The notes beneath the pieces are model-generated. The model was given only the letters and a program-made list of their open reading frames with translations. It had not been told where the DNA came from and ran no database searches. A stretch of DNA of 64,000 nucleotides from Costus lasius (taxonomy: Eukaryota; Streptophyta; Magnoliopsida; Zingiberales; Costaceae), in contig CM050454.1 of NCBI GenBank assembly GCA_027563935.2, positions 43,800,596-43,864,595 of the forward strand, read 5' to 3'. A program made the position numbers and the translations under genes. Positions 44,237 through 55,405 of the stretch are shown here, in pieces. Numbering within the stretch: the stretch's first letter is position 1; every line of letters begins with the position of its first letter.

Positions 44237-47200
44237 TATGCAGGGGAAGGCCAATCCACTTTAAAAGGGACTTAGTACAACTTCAGATTGAGGTGAAGAG
44301 AAGCAAGCTTCATCTTCTAGCTCAGGTATTTATGTTACTGAAGTCAAACTTTCTACTTCTATGTCATGGGTATTGGATACTGCATGCGGAGCTAATATTT
44401 GTACAAATATGTAGGGGCTCAAGAAAAGTAGATCAGTGCGGCCTGGAGAGATTGACCTACGAGTTGGAAACGGAGCACAGTTGTTGCTATTGCTGTAGGA
44501 ATTTTGATGCTCTCCCTGCCTTCTGGACTTTAGTTAGAGTTAGATAATTGCTATTATGTACCTTCTCTTACCAAAAATATTGTATTCATTCCTTGTTTCG
44601 CAAGGAAAGGTTTTAAGTTTGAAATAAAGGAGAACTCTTGTTCTTTTTCATTTGCAAACATATTTTATGGGAAGGGTACTTTATGCAATGGATTATATGT
44701 CTTGGACATGGATAACTCAATATGTAACATAAATAATAAAAGAATCAAACTGAGTGGTGCAGTTGGTGCATACCTTTGGCATTGTAGATTAGCCCATATA
44801 AACAAAAATCACATTCAACAACTCCATGCAAATGGATTGTTAGATTCAACCTCCTTGGAGGAGTTTGATACATATAAACCTTGTTTATTAGGGAAAATGA
44901 TAAAAGCATCTTTTACCAAGATAGGTGAGAGGGCAAGAGGTTTATTGGATCTCATACATAGTAATGTGTGTGGGAAATTCAGTAAACAAGCCAAAAGAGG
45001 GTACACCTACTTCATCACAATTACTGATGACTTCAGTAGATATGGTTATGTCTATTTGATGAGACATAAATCAGAATCCTAGGAGAAATTTAAGGAGTTC
45101 AGATATGAAGTAGAGAATCAGCTTGGTAGATCTATTAAAACTTTTCGATCAGATCGAGGTGGAGAGTACCTGAGTGGCTTTGACTATCTTAGAGAGTATG
45201 AGATCCTATCCCAACTCACCCCTCTTGGAACACCCCAATGGAATGGTGTGTCTGAGAGGAGGAATCGAACTTTGTTGGACATTCTTCGATCTATGATGAG
45301 TCATGCAGATCTACCACCCTCATTCTAGGGACATGCACTTGAAACAACTTCTCTCATACTGAATAACGTTCCATCTAAGAGTGTCTCCAAGATTCTATAC
45401 GATGTATGGAGTGGAAGATGCCCGAATCTCTCTTTTATCAAAATTTGGGGATGTGAGGCCTATGTCAAACGTTAGGATTCTAGCAAGCTAGAACCTAGAT
45501 CTAATAAATGCGTGTTTGTGGGGTATCATAGGGAAACTAAAGGATACTACTTCTATGTTCCCACCGATAACAAAGTCTTTGTTGTTCGGGGTACAGTCTT
45601 TCTAGAGAAAGAATTTCTCATGAAAGAAGTTAGTGGGAGGAAGTTTGAATTGGATGAGGTCCAAGTACAACCACAAGATATAGAGATGGAACCTGAGCCA
45701 CCTATGCCGGTTGATGTACCGGAAGCTCAAACACAGGCCCCACGTAGGTCTGGGAGGATTCATCGTGCACCTGAGAGGTGTGGGTCGCTGCCAACTCAAC
45801 ACAATGTGATCTTCATCATAGAGGATGAACCTAGAACATATGATGAGGCGGTCACTAGACCGGACTCCGAGAAATGGCTTGAGGCCATGAGATCCGAGAT
45901 GGATTCTATGTCGGCTAACCAAGTCTGGGATTTGGTTGAGCTGCCTAATAGGGTAAAACCCATAGGGTGTAAATGGGTCTTCAAAAGGAAGATAGACATG
46001 GATGGCAATATAGATACCTATAAGAGTAGACTTGTGGCTAAAAGATTCAAACAAGTCCACGGGGTGGACTATGATGAACCTTCTCACCAGTAGTCATGAT
46101 AAAATCCATTTGAATCTTGCTTGCTATAGCTGCATATCATGATTATGAGATATGGCAAATGGATGCTAAGATAGCATTCCTTAACGGGAAGCTGACAGAG
46201 GATGTGTATATGACACAGCCTGATGCCTTCATCCATCCTACAGTGGCCAACAAGTTCTGCAGGCTAAAAAGATCCATTTATGGATTAAAGCAAGCATCTC
46301 GAAGTTGGAATCTTCAGTTTGATGAAGCTGTGAGAGATTATGGCTTTATCAAAAGTGTAGATGACACCTGTGTATATAGAAAATTCAGTGGGAGTTTAGT
46401 GACTTTTCTAGTCTTGTATGTCGATGACATACTACTTATCAGAAACGAAATCCCTAGTCTTCAGTCTGTAAAGACATGGTTGGGGAAGTGTTTCGAGATA
46501 AATGACTTAGGGGAGACCGCCTATATTTTAGGCATGAGGATATACAGAGATAGATCCAAGAAGCTTTTGGCCCTTAGTCAAAGTACATACATTGATAAGG
46601 TCTTAGAGAGGTTCAACTTGAAGCAATCCAAGAAGGGATACCTTCTAGTGAGACATGGCATCATTCTCTCAAAGAGCTAGTGTCCCCACCACATAGGCTG
46701 AAAGGGATAACATGGATCGTGTACCCTATACTTCGGCAATAGGATAGATCATGTATGCAATGTTATGTACTAGACCAGATGTGGCTTATGCTGTAAGCAT
46801 AACCAGCCGATACCAATCCAATCTAGGTCTGCAGCACTAGGTGGCTGTAAAGAACATCCTTAAATATCTGATTAGAACTAAGAATTTGTTCTTGGTCTAT
46901 GGAGGACAGGAAGAGCTTAGTGTTCAGGGCTACACTAATGCATCATTCCAATCAGATCCTAATGACTTTAGATCCCAGGCAGGCTATGTGTTCAAGTTAA
47001 ATAGAGGCGCTATATGCTTGAAAACCTATAAGCAATCCACCATAGCTGATTCTACAACCGAAGCTGAGTATGATGATGCTTCTGAGGCAGCCAAGGAAGT
47101 TGTTTGGATTAGAAAGTTTATTTCTGAGCTTCAAGTGGTTCCAACCGCTGTGGATCCGATTGAGCTCTACTGTGACAACAATGGAGCGATTACACAGGCA

Positions 47201-47398
47201 AAGGAACCAGGGTCTCATCAAAAGTCCAAACACATACTCAAAAAATTTCACCTAATCAGAGAGATCATAGACAAAGGTGATGTCATGATTAGCAAAGTTG
47301 ACACCGACAACAATCTAGCGGACCCACTGACCAAGGCTTTGGCACAGCAGAAGCATGATGGTCATACCAATGTGATGTTGAGATTTCTCAACAACTAG
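44237..47398 (+). pseudogene. Cop-B1 pol, heavily disrupted
   Basis: Homologous along its length to the Cop-A polyprotein. The protease region is frameshifted. The integrase part at 44702-45082 has WHCRLAHINKNH and DDFSRYGYVYL, then a stop; SERRNRTLLD lies near 45255. RT is in two pieces: 45512-46093, a shift near 46080, then 46117-46680 with YVDDILLI at about 46418-46441. RNase H at 46841-47398 has YTNASFQSD in place of YTDAS, TEAEYDDAS and CDNNGAITQ. Many stops and several frameshifts show an old copy. The changed RNase H aspartate (D to N) alone would impair it. Confidence 0.9.
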
Positions 47399-47419
47399 GT
47401 CTAAGTGCAAGTGGGAGAT

Positions 47420-49329
47420 TGTTGGTGTATATGCCCTTAGGACCATATGTTGGTCTATTCTATGTACTATTTGACATTGATATTTTATATATATCATTCT
47501 AGCAATGTCATTATTATGTTTTGCTTACATATGCAATTGTGTACTTACATAATAATATCTCTGGAGAGAGATTATATCTGTGCTCAAACTCTATCCCCAG
47601 TCAAGTACCTGAGTTGATATAGGGATAGCTCTGGTACATGTGAGATTGGTATATGGGCTCGTGGCTCGTTAGGCACAAGGTGCTAATGCAGACATATGGG
47701 TATATTAGTGGAAGATATACTGGATTGACCCGTTGTGAGGCTCTAACTTGGTGTCATGAGTTAACCTCACAAGTGACAAGAGATGCATTGATCCTTTGAC
47801 TTGAGGTCATTGACTCTTCCATATGGTTAGAGACATACTTTGATACAATCTAACACCTCACCGTAGTTAGGAGGTCAAAACGGTTGTCATTGAGTATGTC
47901 ACGACCCATATGAGAAGATCAATAGACAGATATAGGATTTGCCCCTTGCTAAGGGAAGCTTGATATCCATGGGGGCCCCCCTATGGTTCTATGACTGAAA
48001 GTGTATGGCCATACCCAAGTGAAAATCTGATTTAGTCATGACCATGAGATTGGGTGAAAGCAAGTGGTGACACACTTGTCCAATCGGATATCAGTTTGGC
48101 AAAAGGACTGAAATGCATTAGTACCTTGTTGCGATGATGGGGATGTCAATGTCAATATCTATTCTGAAGACTTGGGTAGCAGCGATGCACTACTAGGTGC
48201 CACTCACTACTTGTGATGACCTAAGTTCATCACTGCCAACGTCAGAGGAACCTACAGGGTTGCACACCTTGATACTCGAGTTTTCGTATTGATCAGATAG
48301 CCTTAGGATCAAGTTATTTCATAACTCAGATCTATTTGGGAGATTTCATCAATGCCAATGGGCTTAATGAGATGGAAGAAACTTATTGGAGATAAACTTC
48401 ATTTTTGGCATATTGACTAAAACTAACCATGGTTAGCCTCATTTGACCTTGGGTTTAGCTGGATTAGATCTAATGAATTGGTTAACATGCATAATGAAGT
48501 TTGGGCTAGGCCCATTACCCAATGGGGATTTCTGATAAGTTGTCATGAAGAGTTAAATGAGCTTAAGGGAAAGAAACAAAGAGGTAGGCGTATATTGAAT
48601 CCTAGTTAGATTAGGATTGGCGCCTATGCCTTAATTGATGTATTTTATGTGATTAATTAAATTCGAATTTGAATTAATCATTTGAGATTTTTGTGGAGAT
48701 AAAATAGGGGCTGATTATTTAAATTAATTAGAGTCCTAATTGGATTAGCACTTGATTAATTAAATTCCTAAAATCAAGCTCTAATCGCCTAATATTTCTC
48801 CTTGACTCAAACCGCCTATAACTCCTATAAAAGAGACCCTAGCCCACCTCTCCACATACACACAATTCTCTTGCAGGCGTGGAGAACAAGGAGGGGTGAA
48901 AGATAGGAGCTCTTCTTCCATCAAGGCCGCAAGCACTCTCCTCCACCTTCCATTGGTGCAAGTGAAGCAAAGCTTGGCGGCACCCTTTTCTTCTTCTTCC
49001 TCTTGGCGCATCCTCTTCCTTGTGGGTGGCGCAAGAGATCTTGGAAGACTCTCCCTTGGCATGGATCTTCTTCCCGAGACTAGCACCGAGCATGGAAGAA
49101 GAAGAAAACTCAAGCATCGGTTGTGTGCGAGACTGTAGAGGGCGAACACTTGGGCGCCTGCATCAACATCTCCATCAATCGCTTTAAGGTATTATCTCTT
49201 ACTCACCGTGTTGATCCCCTCGCAAGCATCAATATTCTGGGTTTTTGGGGCTGGCCTATTTCGGGGATTTGCTTCCACTTGTATCCCTAATGTATGTAAA
49301 AATTTTAAAATCCCCGGGGTTTCCCAACA
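47420..49329 (+). repeat. Cop-B1 3' LTR (1910 bp)
   Basis: Follows the purine tract CAAGTGGGAGAT at 47408-47419. Starts TGTTGGTGTATATGCCC and ends GGGTTTCCCAACA. It contains the palindrome GTATGGCCATAC at 48003-48014 and a 7-bp stem hairpin GTGATGA/TCATCAC at 48213-48233. ORFs at 48781-49149 are on both strands and have no domain. Confidence 0.88.
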
Positions 49330-49477
49330 CAATTTCACTCAGAAGGACCAGATTTGAGGATTGCATTTAGTGGGCTAGTTCTGTTTCAGCACTCTATTTC
49401 TAGTATTGGTAACATTTCCTTCTTCAACCTTGGTATTCCATTTGATTTCATCTTCACTACTTGAAATAGCACCACGA
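49330..49477 (+). other. Leader of the env-like ORF
   Basis: Sequence between the Cop-B1 LTR end and the env-like ATG. It has no recognisable feature and is presumed to be Athila internal sequence. Confidence 0.4.
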
Positions 49478-50792
49478 ATGAAACAAATTGTAAGCAAAGG
49501 GAAGGGTAAAGCACCAGCTAAATCTTCAGCACCACCTTCCACAAACCCTTATAGAATCATCTTTCGAGATGATAAATAGGAAGCAAGATACAACAATCTG
49601 AATAATAGACACATCATCAATACAAGATACATGGACAAATAGACAATGGAGATACTTGGATTAAGTGAAGATGTTGAGCGGATCTTAGCTCTCAGATTCT
49701 TTCAGATGACACCGCAGACATTCCTTCCCCTGGTGTTGGAGTTTTTCAGCAATTTGGAGATAGAACTTCAAGATTACCATGACCAAGAAGTGAAAGGTAG
49801 CCTTACCTTTCGTCTTGCAAATATTGAGAGGAGCCTCACGCTCCGAGATATCAGAGCTGCCCTCTATTTACCAAGAGGAGGAGCTACACATCCACCATAA
49901 GGATATATTGAGAATGCATTTTGGTACTAGATCACTTTGGACTCAAATTTCTCAACAAAGTCAGCACGGGCCTCCAGTCTCTCCAACCCCTACTTGCGCT
50001 ACATTCACAGGATTCTCTTGCATACTATCTTCGGACGAGGCGAGAGTGATGGTATGATTCGCCAGATTGAGCTCTATTTTTTTATGGTGTATGTTGCATG
50101 GATACCAAGTAGACATAGCCTACTTCTTAGTTAAGCAATTTAGTAAAGTAGCACGTGCAAAGAAGGGTGCTATTGTTTTAGGAAGTTTTCTTACTCCTAT
50201 AACACTTTCCTTGGGTGTGGAACCATTTGGGGTTGAGACAGCGCGAGGTAGTCCCCGAATTGATATTGAGTCATGTGTTACTATGAGAATGATCATCCAT
50301 GAAGGTGCAGGATTCTCCTTGGTCCTTGGACTAAACTTTCTAGCCTTGCCCTTGCCAAACAAAGAACGGACTACGGTTCATAATCAACTAAATTGGAAGA
50401 TCCCTCCTCATGTAGCTGTTACGGATACTCCTACACCACTCGATTCAGCACCACCACCACCCACCTGGGGTGGTAGTAGTGATCCCTTTGGCATGAGTAT
50501 GGATTCTCCGCCACGTAGGGTTGGTACTTCTTCCTGCAGTGCAGCACAGCCGCAGAGGAGTTGGTCCACCACTCAAGATCCAGGATTCCAAGCATTGTTT
50601 GCAGAGGTGTACCAAGAGGGACGCCTTTTGAAAAAAGCACTTGATTTTATTCAGGATGTGTGTGATGAGGTCCACGAGGTAAAGGAATTCATGTGGGACC
50701 ATTTCTGTTCTGAAGAGGAGAAGGATCCGGATGAGCCTATGGGAGAGGCTACACCTGATGAGGAGACTGATACCGATGCAGATGATGATTAA
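49478..50792 (+). pseudogene. Athila env-like ORF, disrupted (probably Ath-2)
   Basis: Starts MKQIVSKGKGKAPAKS. Stops occur near 49577 and 49640, and there are frameshifts near 49870 and 50080. It retains the blocks seen in Athila-type third ORFs: NLNNRHIINTRYMD, LRDIRAALYLPRGG, LRYIHRILLHTIFGR and the region ending YFLVKQFSKVARAKKGAIV. The last part, 50067-50792, is open and ends with an acidic tail. No signal peptide or membrane segment is visible, so an envelope role is not supported by the sequence. The name reflects its position after pol. It lies right of Cop-B1, as expected for the 3' part of Ath-2. Confidence 0.7.
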
Positions 50793-50793
50793 T

Positions 50794-50887
50794 ACTTTGT
50801 AAGTATCCCTTTTTCCTATCTACTCTATGTTTACTCTTTTACTTTGTGAGTATCCCTTTTTCCTATCTACTCTATGTTTACTCTTTT
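50794..50887 (+). repeat. 47-bp tandem duplication after the env-like ORF
   Basis: Two units, 50794-50840 and 50841-50887, differ at one visible base (TTTGTAAG against TTTGTGAG). The core GTAAGTATCCC also follows pol in Ath-3 near 40479, which supports an Athila origin. Confidence 0.9.
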
Positions 50888-51241
50888 ACATCCAGAATGA
50901 TGCGTTCTCTTTTGTAGGCAAGGGTGCACATTTATGCCCTTTTGCGTCTGGTGCTCCTCGATTTCATGATTTGTGCTTGTATGTGTTTTGGATCTTATTT
51001 GGATGATGGATTGTATAACTCTATACTAATGGCTTTGTGATGTTATTTGGCACCGAGCGTGGGTGCACTGCGATGATGATTGTATGACTATAATACTCTT
51101 GGATGTGTGTTTATTTTTTTATGGATGTGGTTTTTCTTGAATGAGTGGTTTTTTCATAAATGAATGAATTTCCATGATGAGGTGTGGTGTTCCTCTTTGA
51201 TAGTGAATGATGTGCATGTTGTTGTTCATATAAGGTGTATA
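50888..51241 (+). other. Non-coding Athila-like tail
   Basis: No ORF or strong repeat. It ends at the abrupt junction with Cop-A2 pol at 51242. Confidence 0.4.
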
Positions 51242-53728
51242 AGGTTTACTTGACCTTATACACAGTGATGTGTGTGGGCCATTTAGTAAACATGCCAGAG
51301 GTGGCTATCAGTACTTCATTACCTTTACTGATGATTTCAGTAGGTATGGGTATGTCTATCTGATGAGACATAAGAGTGAATCTTTTGACAAGTTCAAAGA
51401 GTTCAAAAATGAAGTACAGAATCAGCTAGGCCGAAATATCAAGGCACTTCGCTCAGATCGAGGTGGTGAATACCTAAGTCATGCGTTTACTGACTATCTA
51501 AAGGAGTGTGGGATTATCTCACAGCTCACTCCGCCAGGAACACCGCAATGGAATGGTGTGTCCGAAAGGAGAAATAGAACGTTACTTGATATGGTTCGTT
51601 CTATGATGAGTCAGGCTACTCTTCCATACTCCTTTTGGGGTTTTGCACTGGAAACAGCTGCAAAGATACTAAACCGAGTGCCATCCAAGGCAGTTTCAAA
51701 GACGCCATATGAGTTATGGTATGGGAAACAGCCAAGCTTGACATTTATCAGGATCTGGGGCTGCGAGGCTTATGTTAAAAAGCTCGCCTCTGGGAAACTA
51801 GAGAGCAGATCTGACAAATGTATCTTTGTCGGTTACCCTAAGGAAACTAAGGGTTATTATTTCTACGACCCCAAAGAGAACAAGGTTTTTGTTGCTCGGA
51901 CGGCCATATTTCTTGAGAAGGAGTTTCTTCTGCAAGAGGCCAGTGGGAGAGAAATAAAGCTGGATGAGAATCCAGAGGAAGGACAAAGTGCTCAAGCACA
52001 GTTGGATGAGCCTGAGCCGGTAGAACAGGTTATTGAACAACCTGAGGCTCAGATATCACGGGAACCGTGAAGATCGGGAAGGATTCGTCGACAGCCTGAG
52101 CGCTATGACGGAGTCTACATCATTGATCATGATGAACCCCTCACTTATGCGGATGCGGTCAGTGGACCGGAGTCAGCGAGATGGCTTGAAGCTATGCGCG
52201 CCGAGATGGACTCCATGTCAGATAACCAAGTTTGGGATTTGGTTGATCCGCCTCCGGGAGTTATCCCTATAGGCTGTAAGTGGATCTTCAAGAAGAAGAT
52301 TGACATGGATGGTAACGTGGTTACCTATAAAGGCAGGCTAGTTGCGAAAGGTTTCAAACAAATCTACGGGATAGATTATGATGAAACTTTCTCACCTGTA
52401 GCTATGTTTAAGTCTATTCGGATTCTTTTCGCGATAGCTGCATATTATGATTATGAGATCTGGCAGATGGATGTGAAAACAGCTTTCCTTAATGGAAATC
52501 TGGATGAGGATGTGTATATGACACAACCAGAAGGTTTCACTAATCCATCAGATCGTCATAAGATATGCAAGTTAAAGAAGTCTATTTATGGACTTAAGCA
52601 AGCATCTAGAAGCTGGAATATTCGTTTTGATGAATCAATCAGTGAATTTGGTTTCATCAAGAACGAGGATGACCCGTGTGTATATAAGAGGTTTAGTGGG
52701 AGCGTGATTACTTTCCTAGTCCTCTACGTCGATGATATCTTGATCATTGGAAATGACATTCCTGAAATGCATGCTGTGAAGGCATGGCTGAGGAAATGTT
52801 TCCAGATGAAAGATTTAGGAGAAGCAGCCTATGTGTTAGGTGTGAAGATCTACAGGGATAGATCGAAGAGGCTTCTCGGGCTGTGCCAGAGTACTTACAT
52901 CGATAAAGTCCTGGAGAGATTTCATTTAGAGAATTCTAAACGAGGATATCTTCCAGTCAGACATGGTCTGAATCTTTCGAAGAGTCAGTGTCCACAAACA
53001 CAGACTGAGAAAGATGAAATGGACAATACGCCTTATGCTTCGGCTATTGGATCCATTATGTATGCGATGTTGTGTACTCGCCCAGACGTTGCTTACGGGT
53101 TAAGCGTGACCAGTCGTTTCCAAAGTAATCCAGGTGTGGCGCACTGGATTGCAGTCAAGAACATTTTAAAATATCTGCGGAGAACCAAAGATATGTTCTT
53201 GATATATGGTGGTCAGGAAGAACTCAGTATAGAGGGATATACTGACGCTTCGTTCCAGTCAGACCAGGATGATTTCCGATCGCAATCAGGCTATGTTTTT
53301 AGCTTGAATGGAGGTGCAGTGGTGTGGAAGAGTTTCAAACAGTCAACTGTTGCTGATTCCACAACAGAAGCCGAGTATGTTGCAGCCTCGGAAGCATCCA
53401 AGGAGGCAGTGTGGATTCGTAAGTTCGTGAGAGAACTTGGTGTCGTTCCTTCGAGTGCAGATCCTTTGGTTATCTTCTGTGATAACACTGGAGCAATCGC
53501 ACAAGCAAAGGAACCACGGTCGCACCAGAAGTCCAAGCACATACAGAGACGGTTTCATTTGATCAGGGAGATCATAGATCGTGGCGAGATCAAAATCTGC
53601 AAGGTTCATACAGATGACAATCTGGCAGACCCGCTTACCAAGCCTCTGGCGCAGCAGAAGCATGAGAAGCACTGTAATAATATGGGTTTGAGATTTCTCA
53701 ACCATTAGATTAAGTGCAAGTGGGAGAT
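51242..53728 (+). pseudogene. Cop-A2: truncated internal copy (integrase to RNase H)
   Basis: Starts inside integrase just before DLIHSDVCG and continues to the pol stop at 53708. TGA at 52068-52070 interrupts the frame where Cop-A1 has CGA. Motifs SERRNRTLLD, YVDDILII and YTDASFQSD are intact. The sequence equals 58617-61103 at a fixed offset of 7375 bases with only two differences found by eye (51776 and 52067). The zinc knuckle, protease and 5' LTR are missing. Confidence 0.93.
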
Positions 53729-55405
53729 TGTTGGGGTATGCCCTTAAGGCTAATGTTTGAGGCCTGTGGGAATGTATCTGTATCATGTAATAAACTGTTA
53801 TGTTTATAAAGGCATGGTTATTATTCAGTTGTTTACATTGTCTGCTGCAATATATGTTCTTCTGAATAATGTCTCAAAGCTGTTCAGCTGGGCTGACATG
53901 CTGTTATGTCCTTAGTCGATATATCTTGGTGAACATGAGACAGCCTTGATATGGTTAAGACTAATATGTGTTCTAATCTTATAGGATGCTTCGAGCATGG
54001 AATAAGATGTAGACTCATGGGTACATTGGATGTGCTGGACAGACCCTACTAGGTTATTCAATTGTTTGTCACAATGTGAATAATCCTTGAATATGACAAG
54101 TGGCACATTTCCTCTGACTTGAGATCACTTGTGTTTTCTAAATGATGATTGTCATTGTTTTGAGATAGTTCAATATCATTTGAAACATAATGATTATAGA
54201 CTATCTTGGATGGTGAACTTGAATCAGGTTAGGGCACTAGTGATAGACATAGGATTGCCGTCTCCTTGTTCAAGGAGTGTGATGTTCTAAAGGGGCCCCC
54301 TGGATGAGATGATTGAGAAAGTGTATGGCCATACCCAGGTGACAGTGTTCATCTGATCTAATCATGCTCATCATATTGGAGCTACAAGCTTGACACGCTT
54401 GTCCAATAAGAACATCCAGTGGCAAAGGAAATATGCATGCCTTGTGAATTGATTCACACTTGTGCTATGGTTTGGGTGTAGTCTTGGAAGACTCTTTCCT
54501 TTATATCGGGAGACAGTGATGTGTTGCTAGATACCCCTCACTGATCGTGATAATGTGAATTATCGTTACCGACATTTAAAGGAAACCCTCAGGGTCGCAC
54601 AATTTGATGATATGGCTTACTTCAGTCAGATCGTGTGGACTGAATTGTTTGGGTTCAGTTTAAAGGGATTTAATCTCTGATTGTAAGTGAGATCTAGTCT
54701 GATCATGTTTGATTGATTAGGGCTTGAGATCGGTAAGCTTCGATCGAGAGAATGATTGCTAGATCGGGCAGATCAGAAGCATCAAGAGATTAACGATCAG
54801 ATCTGGAGCCTTAGGGTTTATTTGAGATCTAGACTAGATCATTGGCTTGATTGGTTCTTAAACCGAACCAATGTGAACCGGCTCATGAAATGAGCGCATG
54901 GTTCAAGGCTTGGCGACTTGTTCACTTGGCGTGAACATTGGAGCGAGTGGTGTGGCTATTTTTAGTAACCACGATCTCCACTTGGAGATAACGCTCACGT
55001 TCGAATAGCTCTTGCTATTCTCGCCTCTCAAGCGACCTCTCTCTCGACACTCGTTGTGTGTGGCGACGCTTGGAAGATAGAGGAGGTTTTTGGCCAAAAG
55101 AGATCAACACATCTCCATCCCTTTTCACTCGATCAAGGACTCCAAGGAACCTTGCTAGCACAAGGAGCACCAAGGGTAGGCGCATTGATCATCTTGTGTG
55201 TGAAACTTAGGAGAAGGCTCGCTTGCGTCTTTCCTTCCAAAGCTTCATCAAACCGATGGCAATGGTATGAGTTTATCTTCATCTATTCAAATATTCGAAA
55301 GCTAGTTATATGACATATATAGATCCTTTGAAATCCTAATATCCCATGCAAAATTTTGTTGCGCCACCATTAGGGTTTCTACCCCTTAGTTAGGGGTTCC
55401 CTGCA
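53729..55405 (+). repeat. Cop-A LTR shared by A2 and A3 (1677 bp)
   Basis: TGTTGGGG..CCCTGCA. One difference from the LTR at 61104 was found by eye (A at 54796 against G at 62171). Landmarks: palindrome 54323-54334, TATA-like 54500-54506, hairpin 54549-54564. Confidence 0.95.

Larger units (their letters stand above)
44237..49329 (+). mobile_element. Cop-B1: copia (Angela-like) element, 5'-truncated
   Basis: Begins within the gag zinc knuckle (CRGRPIHFKRDL-like reading at about 44238) and runs through pol to a complete 3' LTR. The 5' LTR and almost all of gag are missing. It is related to Cop-A throughout pol but clearly distinct, with a longer LTR. Confidence 0.88.

Noticed and set aside
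48781..49149. Opposing ORFs of 80-122 codons
   Set aside because: Inside the Cop-B1 LTR; both strands are open by chance and no domain is seen.
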